This document shows, piece after piece, positions 1 through 11,575 of a stretch of DNA of 64,000 nt. The translations under genes were made by a program, and so were the position numbers. This stretch comes from Sporobolomyces roseus (lineage: Eukaryota > Basidiomycota > Microbotryomycetes > Sporidiobolales > Sporidiobolaceae). Numbering within the stretch: position 1 is the stretch's first letter; the number at the start of each line of letters is the position of its first letter. The notes under the pieces are model-generated. The model was not told the DNA's origin. It did not search any database and worked only from the letters and a program-made list of their open reading frames with translations. The stretch spans positions 124,001-188,000 of the forward strand of contig JADILM010000004.1 of assembly GCA_016617785.1 (NCBI GenBank), read 5' to 3'.

Positions 1-366
1 GCGGAGAACTCACGTAATCAGCTAGTTCTTCTCTGAGTGATCTCGAGTGACTCTGCTTGAATCCGGCTGGAAGATCGTGGATGGATTGTGATTAGTCGTT
101 TGAGAGCAGTTGATTTCAGAGGAGGAGGAAATTCCTTCGCTTTCGCAATTTTGCTGAGTGATTCGAAGGGGATTGTTCGCAATGATTCACTGTACTCGTC
201 AAATCCTGCTCGAGCTAGAATAACTGCAGGTTAATCGGAATTTGACTCCGCAGATATCGAATTTCGTGATCAAGCAACACCTTCCTTCCTTTATCTTCCT
301 CCCTCATCTATCCATCCGCTAATCAACCGACTGTACCAGCGAACTCAACGATAAGCTTTCAACAAC
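1..366. other. Upstream region of the lyase-kinase gene
   Basis: This stretch precedes the first gene. I see no convincing coding exon on either strand. The last part (about 270-366) is pyrimidine-rich (runs of CTTCC and TCCCTC), which suits a fungal promoter and 5' leader. Confidence 0.4.
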
Positions 367-3300
367 ATGGCTTCCTCTTCAGGGTCATCAACTCCAGTTT
401 CAACCCACGCCCCTTCTCTCACCTCTTCCTTACTTCGAAGCGTGACTCCGAATCTCTCCTACTCTCTCCCTCTCCTCCTGACAGTACTGACTAGAGTGCA
501 AGGGCCGAACAGAGACCCTACAAATTCGCTACTCAATGTGCAACGGTCGACAATCCTGATCCATCTCACAAAGATCAACATGGTTCTTCAAGTGTTCCAA
601 TCTATCAAACTGCTACGTTCAAGGGAATGGGAGGAGCTTATGATTACAGTAGGAGTGGAAATCCTACCAGGAGTCATCTCGGTGAGTTCTCCCTTTCTCT
701 CCCTCTGAGGAATTCTTCAGCTAGTGGGGCACTAAAAAGGAAATTGACTCCTTTCGACCTCACGAAACAGAACACCACATCGCAAAGATCTCTTCAGCTC
801 GTCACGCTTTCGCAGTCACTTCGGGAATGGGAGCTCTCGACGTAATCTTCCGACTATTGAAACCTGGAGACAACATTATCGCTGGAAATGATCTTTACGG
901 AGGTTCGAATCGACTCATCGGTTACCTCAAGGAGCACAACGGAATCACAACTCACCATGTCGACACTACCGACCCTTCCTCTTTCCTCCCTATCTTGCAA
1001 GATTCCACCCAAAACGTCGCCATGGTCTTACTCGAAACTCCTACGAACCCTCTCTTACAAATCGCAGACATCGAAGAGATCGCTAAACTCGTCAGACGCT
1101 ACAAGAAAGATGCCATCATCGTTGTCGACAATACGATGATGAGCCCATATTTGGCTCGACCTCTCGAATTAGGAGCAGATATCGTTTACGATTCGGGTAC
1201 GAAGTACTTGAGTGGGCATCACGATCTCATGGCTGGACTTATCTGTTGCGACCGAGACGAGATTGCAAAGGTGAGCACTCTCTCACCTTCGACTCGTGAA
1301 TTCATCCTGATTTTGGCTTTTGTAGGGTATCGCTTTCACGATCAACTCTATCGGAAACGCCCTTTCTCCCTTTGATTCTTTCCTCCTCCTTCGAGGTGTC
1401 AAAACTCTCTCTCTCCGCATCGACAAACAGCAAGCAAACACCATTCTCATCGCCAACTATCTGGACGCTCTCGGTTTCAAAGTCAACTACCCAGGTCTTC
1501 CTGGTCACCCTGGAAAAGCAGTTCACGATCGAATCGCCAAAGGTCCCGGAGCTGTACTCTCCTTCGAAACGGGAGATGTCGGTATGAGTGAGAGAATTGT
1601 TGGAAGTGCGAGGTTATGGGGAATCTCTGTCAGTTTTGGATGCATCAACAGTTTGATCTCAATGCCCTGCTTGATGTCGTGAGCCTTTTCTCTGTCATAC
1701 CTTTCAAGTCTGTTCCTCGTGCTGAACATCGAGTCTGGCAGACACGCCTCGATCGATCCCGCGGTTCGAGCCGCTCGCAACTTACCTGAAGATTTGATTC
1801 GACTCTGCGTCGGAATCGAGGATTCCGAGGATTTGATTGACGATCTCGAGGCTGCACTCCTCGAAGCTGGTGCCGTTCGAGTCATCGACGAAGCTGGAGA
1901 ACGAGCAAAGTTGGAAAGGGTTCGAGTTGGAGGAGCAGGAAGAGTCGAACTCCCTAATCAACAAGCGTTCGGTGCGACCGAATCCGAAGGAGAGGCGAAG
2001 ATCAAGAGACTGATCACGAGTGCACCTGGTAAGGTGATTCTCTTTGGAGAACATGCAGTCGTCCACGGAATCGTAAGTCGAGTCCAGCATCTGTTCTTCT
2101 TCGAGCATAAGCTGATCAATAAGTGCATTTAGACTGCTATCGCCAGTTCGATCGACCTTCGCTGCTACTGTCTCGCAACCTCTCGTTCAGACGGTCTCAT
2201 CGCCCTCGAACTTCCCGACCTCTATTACTCGCAGACTTGGGAAATCGCTTCGCTTCCGTGGGAAAAGATACGGTCGTCCGCAGGCAAGGCTCCCCGAGGA
2301 GATCAAGCACCAGACCAAGAACTCCTCACCCTTCTCGCCAATTCTTATGTAAAGCAAGACGTTCTCAAGGCAGTTCAAGCGGCTCAAGCCTTCCTTTACC
2401 TCTACATGCACTTGTGTGACAGTTCACGGTGAGTCATGATGCTCTTTCTGATCGGTGAGATGACAGATACTGATCGAAAGGGAGATTCTACGTGCAGTCC
2501 CGCTCAATCCTACACTGTTCGCTCGTCCTTACCGATCTCTGCTGGACTCGGTTCCTCAGCCGCCTACTCCGTCGCACTCGCCTCCTCCCTCCTCTACAGT
2601 CACGGTATCCTCCCTACGCCGAGCGAAAACAACGTAATCACTCGCGAACAAGCCGATGTCGTTAACGCTTGGGCTTTCCTCGCTGAGAAAGTCATTCATG
2701 GCAACCCTAGTGGAGTCGACAACACTGTCGCAGCCCTCGGAGGTGCGATTGCTTTCCGCAAAGCCGTTAAGGGAAGAGACGGAAGCCTCGAGACGATCAA
2801 TGGGTAAATCTAGTTCTCTCGACATCTTGGTCTTTCTTTCGGCAGCTGACGGACCTCGCACTATTGCAGCTTCAAAGGCTTGAACTTCTTGCTCACGGAT
2901 ACGCAAGTTCCGAGAGATACGAAAACACTTGTTGAAGGCGTCGCAAAGCGAAAGCTCGAGGTTCGTTATATCTGGCTGTTCAGCCTCAATCTTTCAATCT
3001 CATGCTGACGCTTTCTCCCGGATACAGGAGCCAGACACCATCAACCCTCTCCTCACTTCGATCCAGACAATCTCCGACGTCGCGCAAAAGACCTTGTCCT
3101 CAACTTCGTTGTCTCGCGCTGATCAACTCTCCGAACTCAACCGACTGATCGACCAGAATCATCAACACCTCGTCTCTCTCGGGGTCGGACATGCCGCCCT
3201 CGAAGCTGTTCGAAGCAAGACTCGGGAGGAACCTTGGAAGTTGAGTACGAAGTTGACTGGAGCTGGAGGAGGAGGCTGCGCCGTAACAATCCTCCCTGAT

Positions 3301-3618
3301 GGTGAGTATGGTGCGTCTCGTAGCTTACGGAGCAGGCTGCTGACCTCTTCGCTTGTTTTCACAGATTTTTCCGCGGAATCGCTCACGTCTCTCAAGCAAG
3401 CCCTCACAAGCTCGGGTTTCGTTCCTTACTCTACAGTTGTTGGCGGTCGAGGTTTCGGTGTACACTTGCCTTCAAGCTCAACATCGTCAGTGAGAGTCGA
3501 AGAGGCTGAAGGAGGTGCCGAGTTGAGCGGTGTACCTGAAGGAAAGAAAATGGCTGAGACGAGGAAAGAGGAATTAGGTCGATGGGCGCAAGGGTTGGGC
3601 GACTGGTTGTATGTATAA
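367..3618 (+). CDS. Cystathionine beta-lyase / mevalonate kinase fusion
   Basis: Two complete enzymes read as one protein of 888 aa once nine short introns are removed (442-494, 682-770, 1271-1325, 1679-1741, 2073-2132, 2429-2497, 2804-2869, 2961-3027, 3302-3364). The frame closes exactly. Residues about 1-416 are a Cys/Met-metabolism PLP enzyme: RSGNPTRSHL, VTSGMGALD, VDNTMMSPYL and SGTKYLSGHHD carrying the PLP lysine. The usual role is cleavage of cystathionine to homocysteine. Residues about 463-888 are a GHMP kinase of the mevalonate type: SAPGKVILFGEHAVVHG, the ATP loop PISAGLGSSAAYSVA and KLTGAGGGGCAV, which phosphorylates mevalonate for sterols and isoprenoids. A linker of about 45 charged residues joins them, with no stop and no methionine in frame before the kinase. 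The first intron's acceptor is the least certain border. Family assignments are strong; beta-lyase rather than gamma-lyase is inferred. Confidence 0.85.
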
Positions 3619-3924
3619 AGTTAGACTACTCCACATGTGTTGCTTTATTGTCATTCTGTTACACAAAAAAAGCTGGTCTTGTCCGGTCTCGAGTCGACAC
3701 TGGCAATCGAAAGACTTTAAAGCGGATCTGCTCTGTTTCCGTAGTAAGAGATTGCAGTAACACATAGATTACGATAGGGGAACAGCGTGAATTGGCGAAT
3801 TTTGCGAAGCGCTTGTCAATTGCGACGAATCTCCCTTAGTTCTTTGACTTTCTACTCTTCACCCTCATTCCCCAAATCCTCAACTCTCGATCCACCCTGC
3901 GCTTTTCAAAGTGAACAGAACGCT

Positions 3925-5484
3925 ATGTCGGACGACGAGTTGGATCCCGCTTTCGCTGAATTCGACTCACATTCACCACATTCGGACGACTTTGGAGATT
4001 CATCACTAGGCTTCAATTTAGGGGATGAGTTCGGGCAGCCTATCGGGAATGGATTGGATTTCGAGCTGGACAATGGAGGAGAAGCGTCGGGAGAAGTTGG
4101 GGGGGAGGAACACGGTTCTCCTCAACAAAGTGAGGCATCGACTCCCAGACGCCGGACACCCAAGAGCAACACTCCTATCAATCCAGCGGCTCGGATGAGT
4201 TTAGCTTTTGAGCTAGCGAGTGCGTCAGACGGAGGAAAGGGGAGGGGACGAGATCTCCTGACGGAGTTGGGGTTCGAAGAGGAGGACGACGAGGAGGATT
4301 TAGGTAGCCGTACTTCCGAGGAGGATCAGAGTTATGACATCGCACGAGGTGGATCGCTACAACTTGGGGAACCGCTGTTCGATTCGACTAGGAGCCCGTC
4401 TGAATCTTCACTCAACAAGACTCGTCAACTCAACGGGACGTACAAACTGAGTTCACGGTCATCGACGACACGACTCTCTACCTCTTCTCCACCCATTCCC
4501 ACTTCTGTCTCTCCCGCTACCGAACCCGACATCTGCTCTTTCGACGAAGATGAACTCGAAACTACTTTCCAAGAGACGGCATCCTCCCTCGAGGAGTCGA
4601 TCTCGTCGACAGCTACCTTCATTACCAATCTTCAGAAGAATCTCTACGGCTCTCCTTCCTCGATACCCCTCGGACTCTCGCCAAATTCGAATGGATTCGA
4701 TCCCCGTCTTCCCTCTTCGACTCTACCCCTCCCTAATCACCCTTCAATTCCCTTTCCCTCGCCGACTTCCACCGGCGGGGTTTCCTCGCCCCCTTTCTAC
4801 GTCGATCGCCAACCTCTGGTCGAGAAAGCGGCTTCGACCTTCGTTAAAAGCCTGTATTCGACCACAAAGCAGCGAGAGATGCAAGTCGGGGATATCACGG
4901 AGATGGATCGACTGTTCGCAAGGAATGAGATAGGCTGGGCGACCGTTCTCAGCGAGTTGGAGCCGATCCCGGTCGAATTTGACGACAATTCCGACGAGGA
5001 TTCTGAAGGAGGCCGCCCCGAATCTACCTCCTCCTCCTCGTCGCCACGAGCATCTACATTGGACGCGATCTCCCCTTCTCACCCTCCCTCGCATGTCCTC
5101 TCACAGAACACGAACGGCGGACGACGTCTTCATCTCGACCTGTATCGAACAATCTCCACAGAGTTTCATCATCTGAGAACCCTCACTACCGCTCTCCTCG
5201 ATACTTTCGCCTCCATGAGCGACATCGTGCAGGTTCAATCTGCTCTGGCGCAGGAAGCGAGCCGGAAACTCAGGTCCTTGAAAACGCAAGTTGTCACCGT
5301 GCGAGACGAGCTTGGGAATTTGGATCGTAGTGAAGAGTTTGTGAGAGTGTTTGAAGAACGGAGGAGCTCGGGTGGGAAGACGAGGGATTATGCGAAAGAA
5401 GCGAGGGAGATCATGAACGGAGTTGAAGAAGAGCTGAAAATTGCTTCGAGGGAGGCAAGCAATATGTTGTGCCTCAGAGCGTAA
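3925..5484 (+). CDS. Hypothetical acidic, Ser-rich protein with C-terminal coiled coil
   Basis: An intronless reading frame of 519 aa. The start is the first in-frame ATG (MSDDELDPAFAEF); the frame is open for about 140 nt upstream but has no earlier ATG. The N-terminal half is acidic and disordered with many Asp, Glu, Ser and Gly residues (for example EEEDDEEDLG near residue 110-120). The middle is Ser/Pro-rich. The last 130 residues look helical and probably form a coiled coil (ISTEFHHLRTLTTALLD, LAQEASRKLRSLKTQ, VEEELKIASREAS). There are no membrane segments and no signal peptide. I do not recognise the family. It follows the lyase-kinase gene on the same strand with a 306-bp gap. Confidence 0.7.
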   Translation: MSDDELDPAFAEFDSHSPHSDDFGDSSLGFNLGDEFGQPIGNGLDFELDNGGEASGEVGGEEHGSPQQSEASTPRRRTPKSNTPINPAARMSLAFELASASDGGKGRGRDLLTELGFEEEDDEEDLGSRTSEEDQSYDIARGGSLQLGEPLFDSTRSPSESSLNKTRQLNGTYKLSSRSSTTRLSTSSPPIPTSVSPATEPDICSFDEDELETTFQETASSLEESISSTATFITNLQKNLYGSPSSIPLGLSPNSNGFDPRLPSSTLPLPNHPSIPFPSPTSTGGVSSPPFYVDRQPLVEKAASTFVKSLYSTTKQREMQVGDITEMDRLFARNEIGWATVLSELEPIPVEFDDNSDEDSEGGRPESTSSSSSPRASTLDAISPSHPPSHVLSQNTNGGRRLHLDLYRTISTEFHHLRTLTTALLDTFASMSDIVQVQSALAQEASRKLRSLKTQVVTVRDELGNLDRSEEFVRVFEERRSSGGKTRDYAKEAREIMNGVEEELKIASREASNMLCLRA

Positions 5485-5999
5485 TGGTTCACCCGCAGAC
5501 ACTAGAATCTAGAGCTACAGCTGTCTCGTCCTACTTGCAGTATTCCCCGCTTGTTTTGTCTATACCCTCTCGTCGTTGTTTCTTCCCGGTGTTTTCTTGC
5601 CTTATTGCATCCTTATAGCTTCTCGCTGCACTTTCTTTTGTCGTCTCTTCTCCACTCTTGCATCGTAGGCAACCCTACCAGATGAGCTCAGTAACCCTCC
5701 TCGAGAGAATCTTGAGCTTTGGATTTTTCGCGTCGGTAGCGGACTTTGCCTTCCTCGAGCTTCACTCTTTAGCTCGATTTTGTCTTCCCCTTCCCGGCTT
5801 TGCTCCCTTTCTTCCTTTTGACTGACACTCGGAAGTTGCATCCTTTTTTGTCTTCCTTTTCATACGCGGTGTTTCAAACTTCCCTTTGTTCCACTCTCCC
5901 CTTTCGCACCTCTTTTCCCTCGTCTCTCTTTCTCCTTCGCTTCCTACACTTCCTCGAACTCCACTCCCTTCCGCCACACCGACGCCAGATTACAACAAA
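5485..5999 (+). promoter_or_regulatory. Intergenic region with long pyrimidine-rich leader
   Basis: No gene is seen here. From about 5770 to 5990 the + strand is strongly C/T-rich (repeated TTCC, CTCC and TCTT runs), ending directly at the ATG of the secreted protein gene at 6000. Such CT tracts are common in promoters and leaders of highly expressed fungal genes; the regulatory role is inferred. Confidence 0.45.
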
Positions 6000-6743
6000 A
6001 TGCGCTCTTTCCTCTCCCTCGCTTCTCTTCCTCTCATTCTATCGACCTTCGTTTCGGCACTCCCAGCCTCTGCGTCGACCCTTGACGTCGTTGCTTCCTC
6101 TGGATCAGTCCCTACCTCCCCTTCGGGCTTCAAAGTCCTTCCCAGAGGACCCTTCGTAGCCTCCGGAATCGAATTCAAGGGAAATGCCTTTCAAGCGGAA
6201 AATTGGGGAAACACGACATACGGACACGACGATAGGCAATACTGCTTCTCGATCGGTTGGTCCAGCTGGTTTGGTAACCAACCGATATGTAAGCCCGACG
6301 AGACGACGTTTTTGTTCTCGACGAAACCCAGCTGACCTGGGAAGTCGTACAGGCGTCGGTCACTGGTACGATAAGACATTCTCGAATCAGACTGGTGTCG
6401 CCTGCCCTCAAAAGACGATTTCAGGAGGCGATCAGAGCTGGATATCAGTATCTACCTATTTCGTAAATTATTATTGCTGTCCTTGCTCCAATGAGACGTT
6501 GAAGCTGACGTCCATGTCTACCAACAGTTGAGGCGCAACGGCTCCCTTCGCAAAGCCTGTGGAAGGAAAGCCCGAGTCACTGCTGGAGACAAGTCAATCG
6601 AGGTCGAAGTGAGAAGATCCTGCGACAGCGAAAGTGTTTGCCCCGGGGAGAACGCAATCGCACTATCGCCCTACGTCGCAAACGAGCTGGACATTCAGAA
6701 CGATGTCTTAAATGGTTACGGACTCACTTGGACTTATTTGTAG
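6000..6743 (+). CDS. Secreted double-psi beta-barrel (RlpA/barwin-like) protein
   Basis: The protein begins MRSFLSLASLPLILSTFVSA, a clear secretion signal with cleavage likely after SALPA. Three exons are inferred: the first ends in the codon before GTAAGC at about 6288, the second starts at GVGHWYDK, and the third starts after the intron ending at 6527 (LRRNGSLRKACGRKARV). The C-terminal ~110 residues match the RlpA-like double-psi beta-barrel pattern: GVGHWYDK, then CGRKARVTAGDKSIEVEV, a cysteine segment (SCDSESVCPG), ALSPYVANEL, and a terminal GLTWTYL strand. Related fungal proteins are small extracellular proteins of cell walls or host interfaces, and some are plant-induced. Enzymatic activity is not indicated. 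The donor of the second intron has two in-phase choices. Confidence 0.7.
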
Positions 6744-7112
6744 ATCGTTGCGAGCAACCATAAGCGAAGTCACTTCGTCTTCTCCGTTTCGTTTCGAGCA
6801 CAGAGTTTGGTGAGAGTCATAGCAGTCGCGACATCCAAGCATAACGGAACAGATCAAGCAGAAAGAGCTTCGAAAAAAGCAGAGATGAACTTATTGGGAA
6901 GTCGGCGAGAGCGCGAGCGTGAACCTGAAGAAGCGGAGTCGGTGCTCGGCTATTCGATAGCTTCACTGGGCTCATAGTCGTATTGAAGCAAGTAGAGGTA
7001 GGAGAAGGAGGAAAAGAGGAAATGACGTTTGAGAACTCTCCCTTCACCTCCAAATCATTCTCTCGACAAAGACGCGACACAGTGCCGTAGCTCAAGATTC
7101 AGATATCTTCGA
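6744..7112. other. Intergenic region upstream of App1 gene
   Basis: A 369-bp gap between two + strand genes. It is purine-rich on the + strand and I see no gene in it; it presumably holds the 3' end of the secreted-protein gene and the promoter of the next gene. Confidence 0.4.
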
Positions 7113-10100
7113 ATGCCTGACAAGCAGGAAGCGATCAGGAGACCTCCAACTGCTAGACTAGCTGGCAATCCATCAACGAGCAATTCATCTCTCAACGCTC
7201 CTCCTCAAATGGCTTTATCGGGTGGTATGCGCTCTCGAGCACTCGCCAAGGTCTCGTCAATCGCTCACACGACCAGTGAATACGTTCCGTACAAGATAGG
7301 GGCTGCCGCTTCCTCGATTAAACAACACCGTGAAGCGTACTCTACTTCCTCCGGTTCTGGATGGAGAGACGAACCGGGAGTCTTGACAACACCGAAGAGG
7401 GTACAAAAAGCGAAGCAACTGAAACTCGAAGGGGATTTAGCTGGATCTTTACTGGGTGCGGGACTACCAAGTCCTTCGATTGAAGGGGGGAAATCGTCGA
7501 GATGGGCTGGATTGGGAAGCTACTTCTCTGGGAGTCACTCAGGATCGGGTAGTAGTGTGTCGGGGTCGTCAAGTAGCGGAACTCTTCCAATCCCAGAAGG
7601 AGAACAGGAAACTATCGTCATGTTTCCAGGTGTGAGCAACCTTCTCTCGTCCTCTGCGACTTCACACCGCCGAAAGCTGACGAGCTACGTGAGATAGTGG
7701 GCAAGTCTACAACCTGCACAAGATTCGTCAATGGAACCAGCTTTGGTGAGTTCGTAATGTGTAAAGTCACAACAGAAAACGGGAAAATTGACTCTTGCCT
7801 TGCATTCAGACTCTCGACATTCTCGTTCATGGTTACGCTTATCGATCTCGCCCTCTCTCTCACGCCTCTCGCTCACAACGGATCTTCTACTCCCTCGCGA
7901 AATCTTTCGCATCTCTTCCCAAAATTCCCGCTCATCTCGCCGGTAATCTCGGTTTCGAAACCCCCTCCCTCGCCTCCCAAAGTGTCGATAGTCTGAGTAC
8001 AGATCTCAAGGAGACTGCTCTGCAAGAAGGAAACGTCTTCGAGAAGTTACTCGAAGTCGGAGGGAGAGAGGACGTGCCTCAAAGGCAGGAGCTGGTTGAA
8101 GCCATCGTCGAACCTGGATCTCCGACTACGACAGAACCTGAAGAGATGTCTCTAGACGAGCGACTTCGCTCACCGACCCATTCCCGCCAAGCGACTCCAG
8201 AATCCACTCTCCTCCGAAACCAGCCGATTCCTGGACGTTCTTCGACAGCCCCTTCATCTTCTTCGACTCCCTCTCCTATTCAGACCACGAGTCTATCCGA
8301 ATCACCTGAAGACGCAAAGATTCTACCAACTCCAGCTCGACTCGCTCGTCGCCCTCATGTCAGAATCGATATCCCGAACCGTCGAGCGGGGGGCTCTATC
8401 TCGTCCTCTATTCGCTCTCCCTCCCTCCCTCCTACACCCGGAGCTATATCACCTCCACAGCAATCTCCATCGACACGATCTGGAGGATACTTCAGTAAAT
8501 CGCATTCTCGTAAATCGACCGCTTCCTCTTCCGCCGCATCCTCGCGAGTCTCCTCGCGAGCTTCCTCCCGCGCCAATTCTCCCACTCGACCTCGCGCCCA
8601 CACTTCTCATCCAGACGAGTGGCCATCACCGTTCGCTTACACAGAGAACGATCTTCCCCGACTACACGCCAACCTTTCGAATCGAATTCTGCCCTTTTTC
8701 GGCGCAAAGCTTCCAACCCGAAAAGTTCGGCTTAGCATCTACCCTGCTCTCGGTGAAGGAAGACTGTGGGATGGAGCTTTGGCAACTAAGGTCATCAGCA
8801 CTGTTGCCCCAGGTGCTGGATTTCGAACTTCGGTTCAGGTTAATGGGAAAGAATTGAAGAAGTTCTTGGAGTCGACTGCAGGAGCTCAAGGCCTCGAAGG
8901 GATGAAGGTTCGCGTTACGGCTGAACTACTCGAAGCGGAAGAAGCTGTTGAAGGTCATTTCGGCGGGACGGAACTTTTACGAGCGACTGCGCAGGATCAG
9001 GTCGAATTGCCTGTCGCAATAGAAGGGTCAGGAGGATCAGGAGGAGGAGTTAGGGTTGTCAGTGATGTTGACGATACGATCAAATGGACTGAGGTATTGA
9101 AGGGAACTAAAACGATTTTTCGCAACGTATTCGTTCGTGAGCTACACGAAATCAGGGTCCCCGGAATGGCCAGTTGGTACGTTCTCATGCTTCTACTCTC
9201 GCTCTCCGTACTGTGTATGCTGACCTCTTGGAGTGGACGTTCTCACCAGGTATAAGAAGATGTCTGCTGCGGGTGCACATTTCCATTACGTCTCAAAGTG
9301 TGTTGCCTTTGCTTTCCTCGTCTCGATTTCGTGATGCTCACCACTAATATCCCCGAACTTATAGCTCGCCTTGGGAGTTGTGGCCACTCGTTCGAGACTT
9401 CCTGGAGGCGACAGGCTTTCCAAAAGGATCATGTACGCTGAAAGAATACGGAGGAGCAGGAAGTGCGATTGCGAAATTGTGGGAGGAACCTGGACAGCGC
9501 AAGCGAGCAAACGTGGAAGTGCTGCTCAAGGAGTTCCCACATTCTCAGTAAGTAATGATTCCTCTTTTTGGTAAAAAGGACAACTGACAACTAACCGCGC
9601 TTTCCCTTGATTAGGTTCATCCTGATCGGCGATTCTGGTGAACAAGACATGCAGCTCTACGTGTCCCTCGCCGCTCAATATCCTCAGAACGTTCTCGGGA
9701 TCTTCATTCGCGATTGTACTACCCCTTTCCGACCTCGACCTTCTCCCTCGACAAGCGGCAGATCTTCACCCGTCAACACGCCACTACCTCCTCCGAAAGT
9801 CGAATGGAATCATTCGAACTCGGCGAACGATCTCGCTGGATTGGTATTGGAAGAACAAGATCGATACCGAAGCATGTCATCCGACGTTCCTGATCTTCCA
9901 GGTCAATTTGATGGAGCTCGCATCTCGGGAGCGCACAATCAACCTCGCCGTGCTCGACGATGGCCACCGGCAGTCTCCGACACGGCGGAACCTCAACAAC
10001 CTCCCGCTCTTCCACCGAGACCAACCCTTCCCGATCGCTCTGGATCTTCTTCCCAAACTGTCACTCTCGACGAAACGACGTCCACGACCCCCTCCTCGTC

Positions 10101-10456
10101 CCGATCAGAACTCGACGATACACCAGTCTTCCTCTCGGATCTCGACGCCGATCCACTCTCGCCGAACAATCCTATCCGCTCTTCGACCATTGGTCCTAGT
10201 CCCGAAGCGAAATTGACTCCGGAAGAGGCGTTGATCGAGGCATTCTACAAGAAAGTCGCCGATTGCGAGAGAGCGTTACCGAAAGGCATCCCCTTGCGAT
10301 TATTCAGACACGGCGGCGAATGCAGTGAGTCCTCTCTCGCCCTTCCCCCTCCCTATCTCTCTCGTGTATCGAACCTGACTCTTGACTTCGCATATGATAG
10401 CGCAAGAAGCTTTGGACATGATCAAGAACGCTTCGAAGAGACGACGTGAAACTTGA
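7113..10456 (+). CDS. APP1: Phosphatidate phosphatase App1-like
   Basis: The family dephosphorylates phosphatidate to diacylglycerol; yeast App1 works at cortical actin patches and endocytic sites. The catalytic domain is clear: VVSDVDDTIKW carries the DxDxT nucleophile motif, followed by FRNVFVRELHEIRVPGM, HFHYVSNSPWELWP, TGFPKGS, FILIGDSGEQDMQLY and IFIRD. The N-terminal part (MPDKQEAIRRPP, then LDILVHGYAYR) matches the App1 N-terminal region and is split by two introns (near 7632-7692 and 7738-7800). A Ser/Pro-rich insert of about 200 residues lies before the catalytic domain, and a second Ser/Pro-rich tail follows it. A last small exon encodes EALDMIKNASKRRRET. Further introns lie near 9176-9250, 9297-9364, 9548-9614 and 10321-10400. 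No membrane segment is seen. Confidence 0.85.
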
Positions 10457-10680
10457 ATTTTACCTTTTAGTTCTGTTCTGTCCCTTGTTGTTCATGTTGT
10501 TTGTAGTATACCTCTTCTACTGTATTGTGAAAGGCTCTCCACATGCGCATCGTGCCGAAAGGCGCGAGTAGAGTATTCCGGAGTGGGCACACATTGAACT
10601 GCTACAGTGAAGATGACTGTGTCGACTGGTGTCAGCTCACTGTATCTGTAGATAATCGTACAAAGAGTACTCACATCGCG

Positions 10681-11418
10681 TTACTTCTTGCCTTTCTTCT
10701 CTTTCTTCGCAGGACCGACTATATCTTTCTTTCCCAGTCCTCCTGATGGAGATTGCAAAGTAACGCCATCGAGCCAACTCAAGTCTCCTTCCAGTCCGAA
10801 CACTCCTTCTGCTGGTTTCTTTCCTGACTGATCTCCTTCCGCATCTTGCGCTGATGTAGATGGTCCTCCTCCGAAACGAGAAGAGAATTTCGCCAATCGT
10901 CCAGATTCGTCCTTTTCAACGGAGCGAGTCTGTGCGGAATCGGGTGCAGGAGGATTCCACAGGGTATGGTTGACCGGTGAAGTCGTGAGAGGAATAAGGG
11001 GACGCGGTGCAGTGGAGTAGAGGATAGTGTGTGCCCCGACGAGAGGTTGCGAAGAGGAAGTTGAAGAAGAAGCCTATCATTGCGATCAAGTTTTTCAGCA
11101 TAGTCAGTAATCTGCATTCTGTCATGACCTTTTGCGCGGAATCTGTTCCCTCATTCAGCGCCCCCAGGGTAGTTCGATTGATGAAACCAATTGACCTTTC
11201 CTTGCATTTCAAAGCTCATAGGATGAAGATGGACTCACCTTTCCTTTACCTTTACCTTTGCTCGCTTGTTCCTTCGCTGTGTTGCTAGATTGAACGGCGT
11301 AAGGGCTGGGAGGGTGTCCAACTACAGAACGAAAGAGCGGTAGTTTCGCTGGAGGTAATCGACTGGCTGTGGCTGAGCGGTATTTAGGAATAGCTGAGCG
11401 AACTGATCTAGAGGACAT
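10681..11418 (-). CDS. Hypothetical small protein, probably mitochondrial
   Basis: Two exons separated by one intron (about 11082-11242) give a protein near 170 aa. It starts MSSRSVRSAIPKYRSATASR, a positively charged, Ser/Arg-rich stretch without acidic residues that suits a mitochondrial presequence. The second exon contains LVGAHTILYSTAPRPLIPL, NHTLWNPPAPDSAQ and GRLAKFSSRFGG, and ends in a lysine-rich tail (PAKKEKKGKK). I do not recognise the family; a fungal mitochondrial ribosome-associated protein is one possibility, unproven. It is divergent from the protein phosphatase 5 gene with 157 bp between the start codons. Confidence 0.6.
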
Positions 11419-11575
11419 GGTGATCGCGTGCTGTGGCCCGAGACAAGTGGAGGAAGAGATCAGAGAGAGAGAAGGAAAGAAATTGTTTTCCCTCTCTTCT
11501 CTCTCCCCCCCCTCCACTCTCTTGCTTGGCTCAGTACTGCACGAGACCAGTCAGAACAAAGAGCTACACCAAGAA

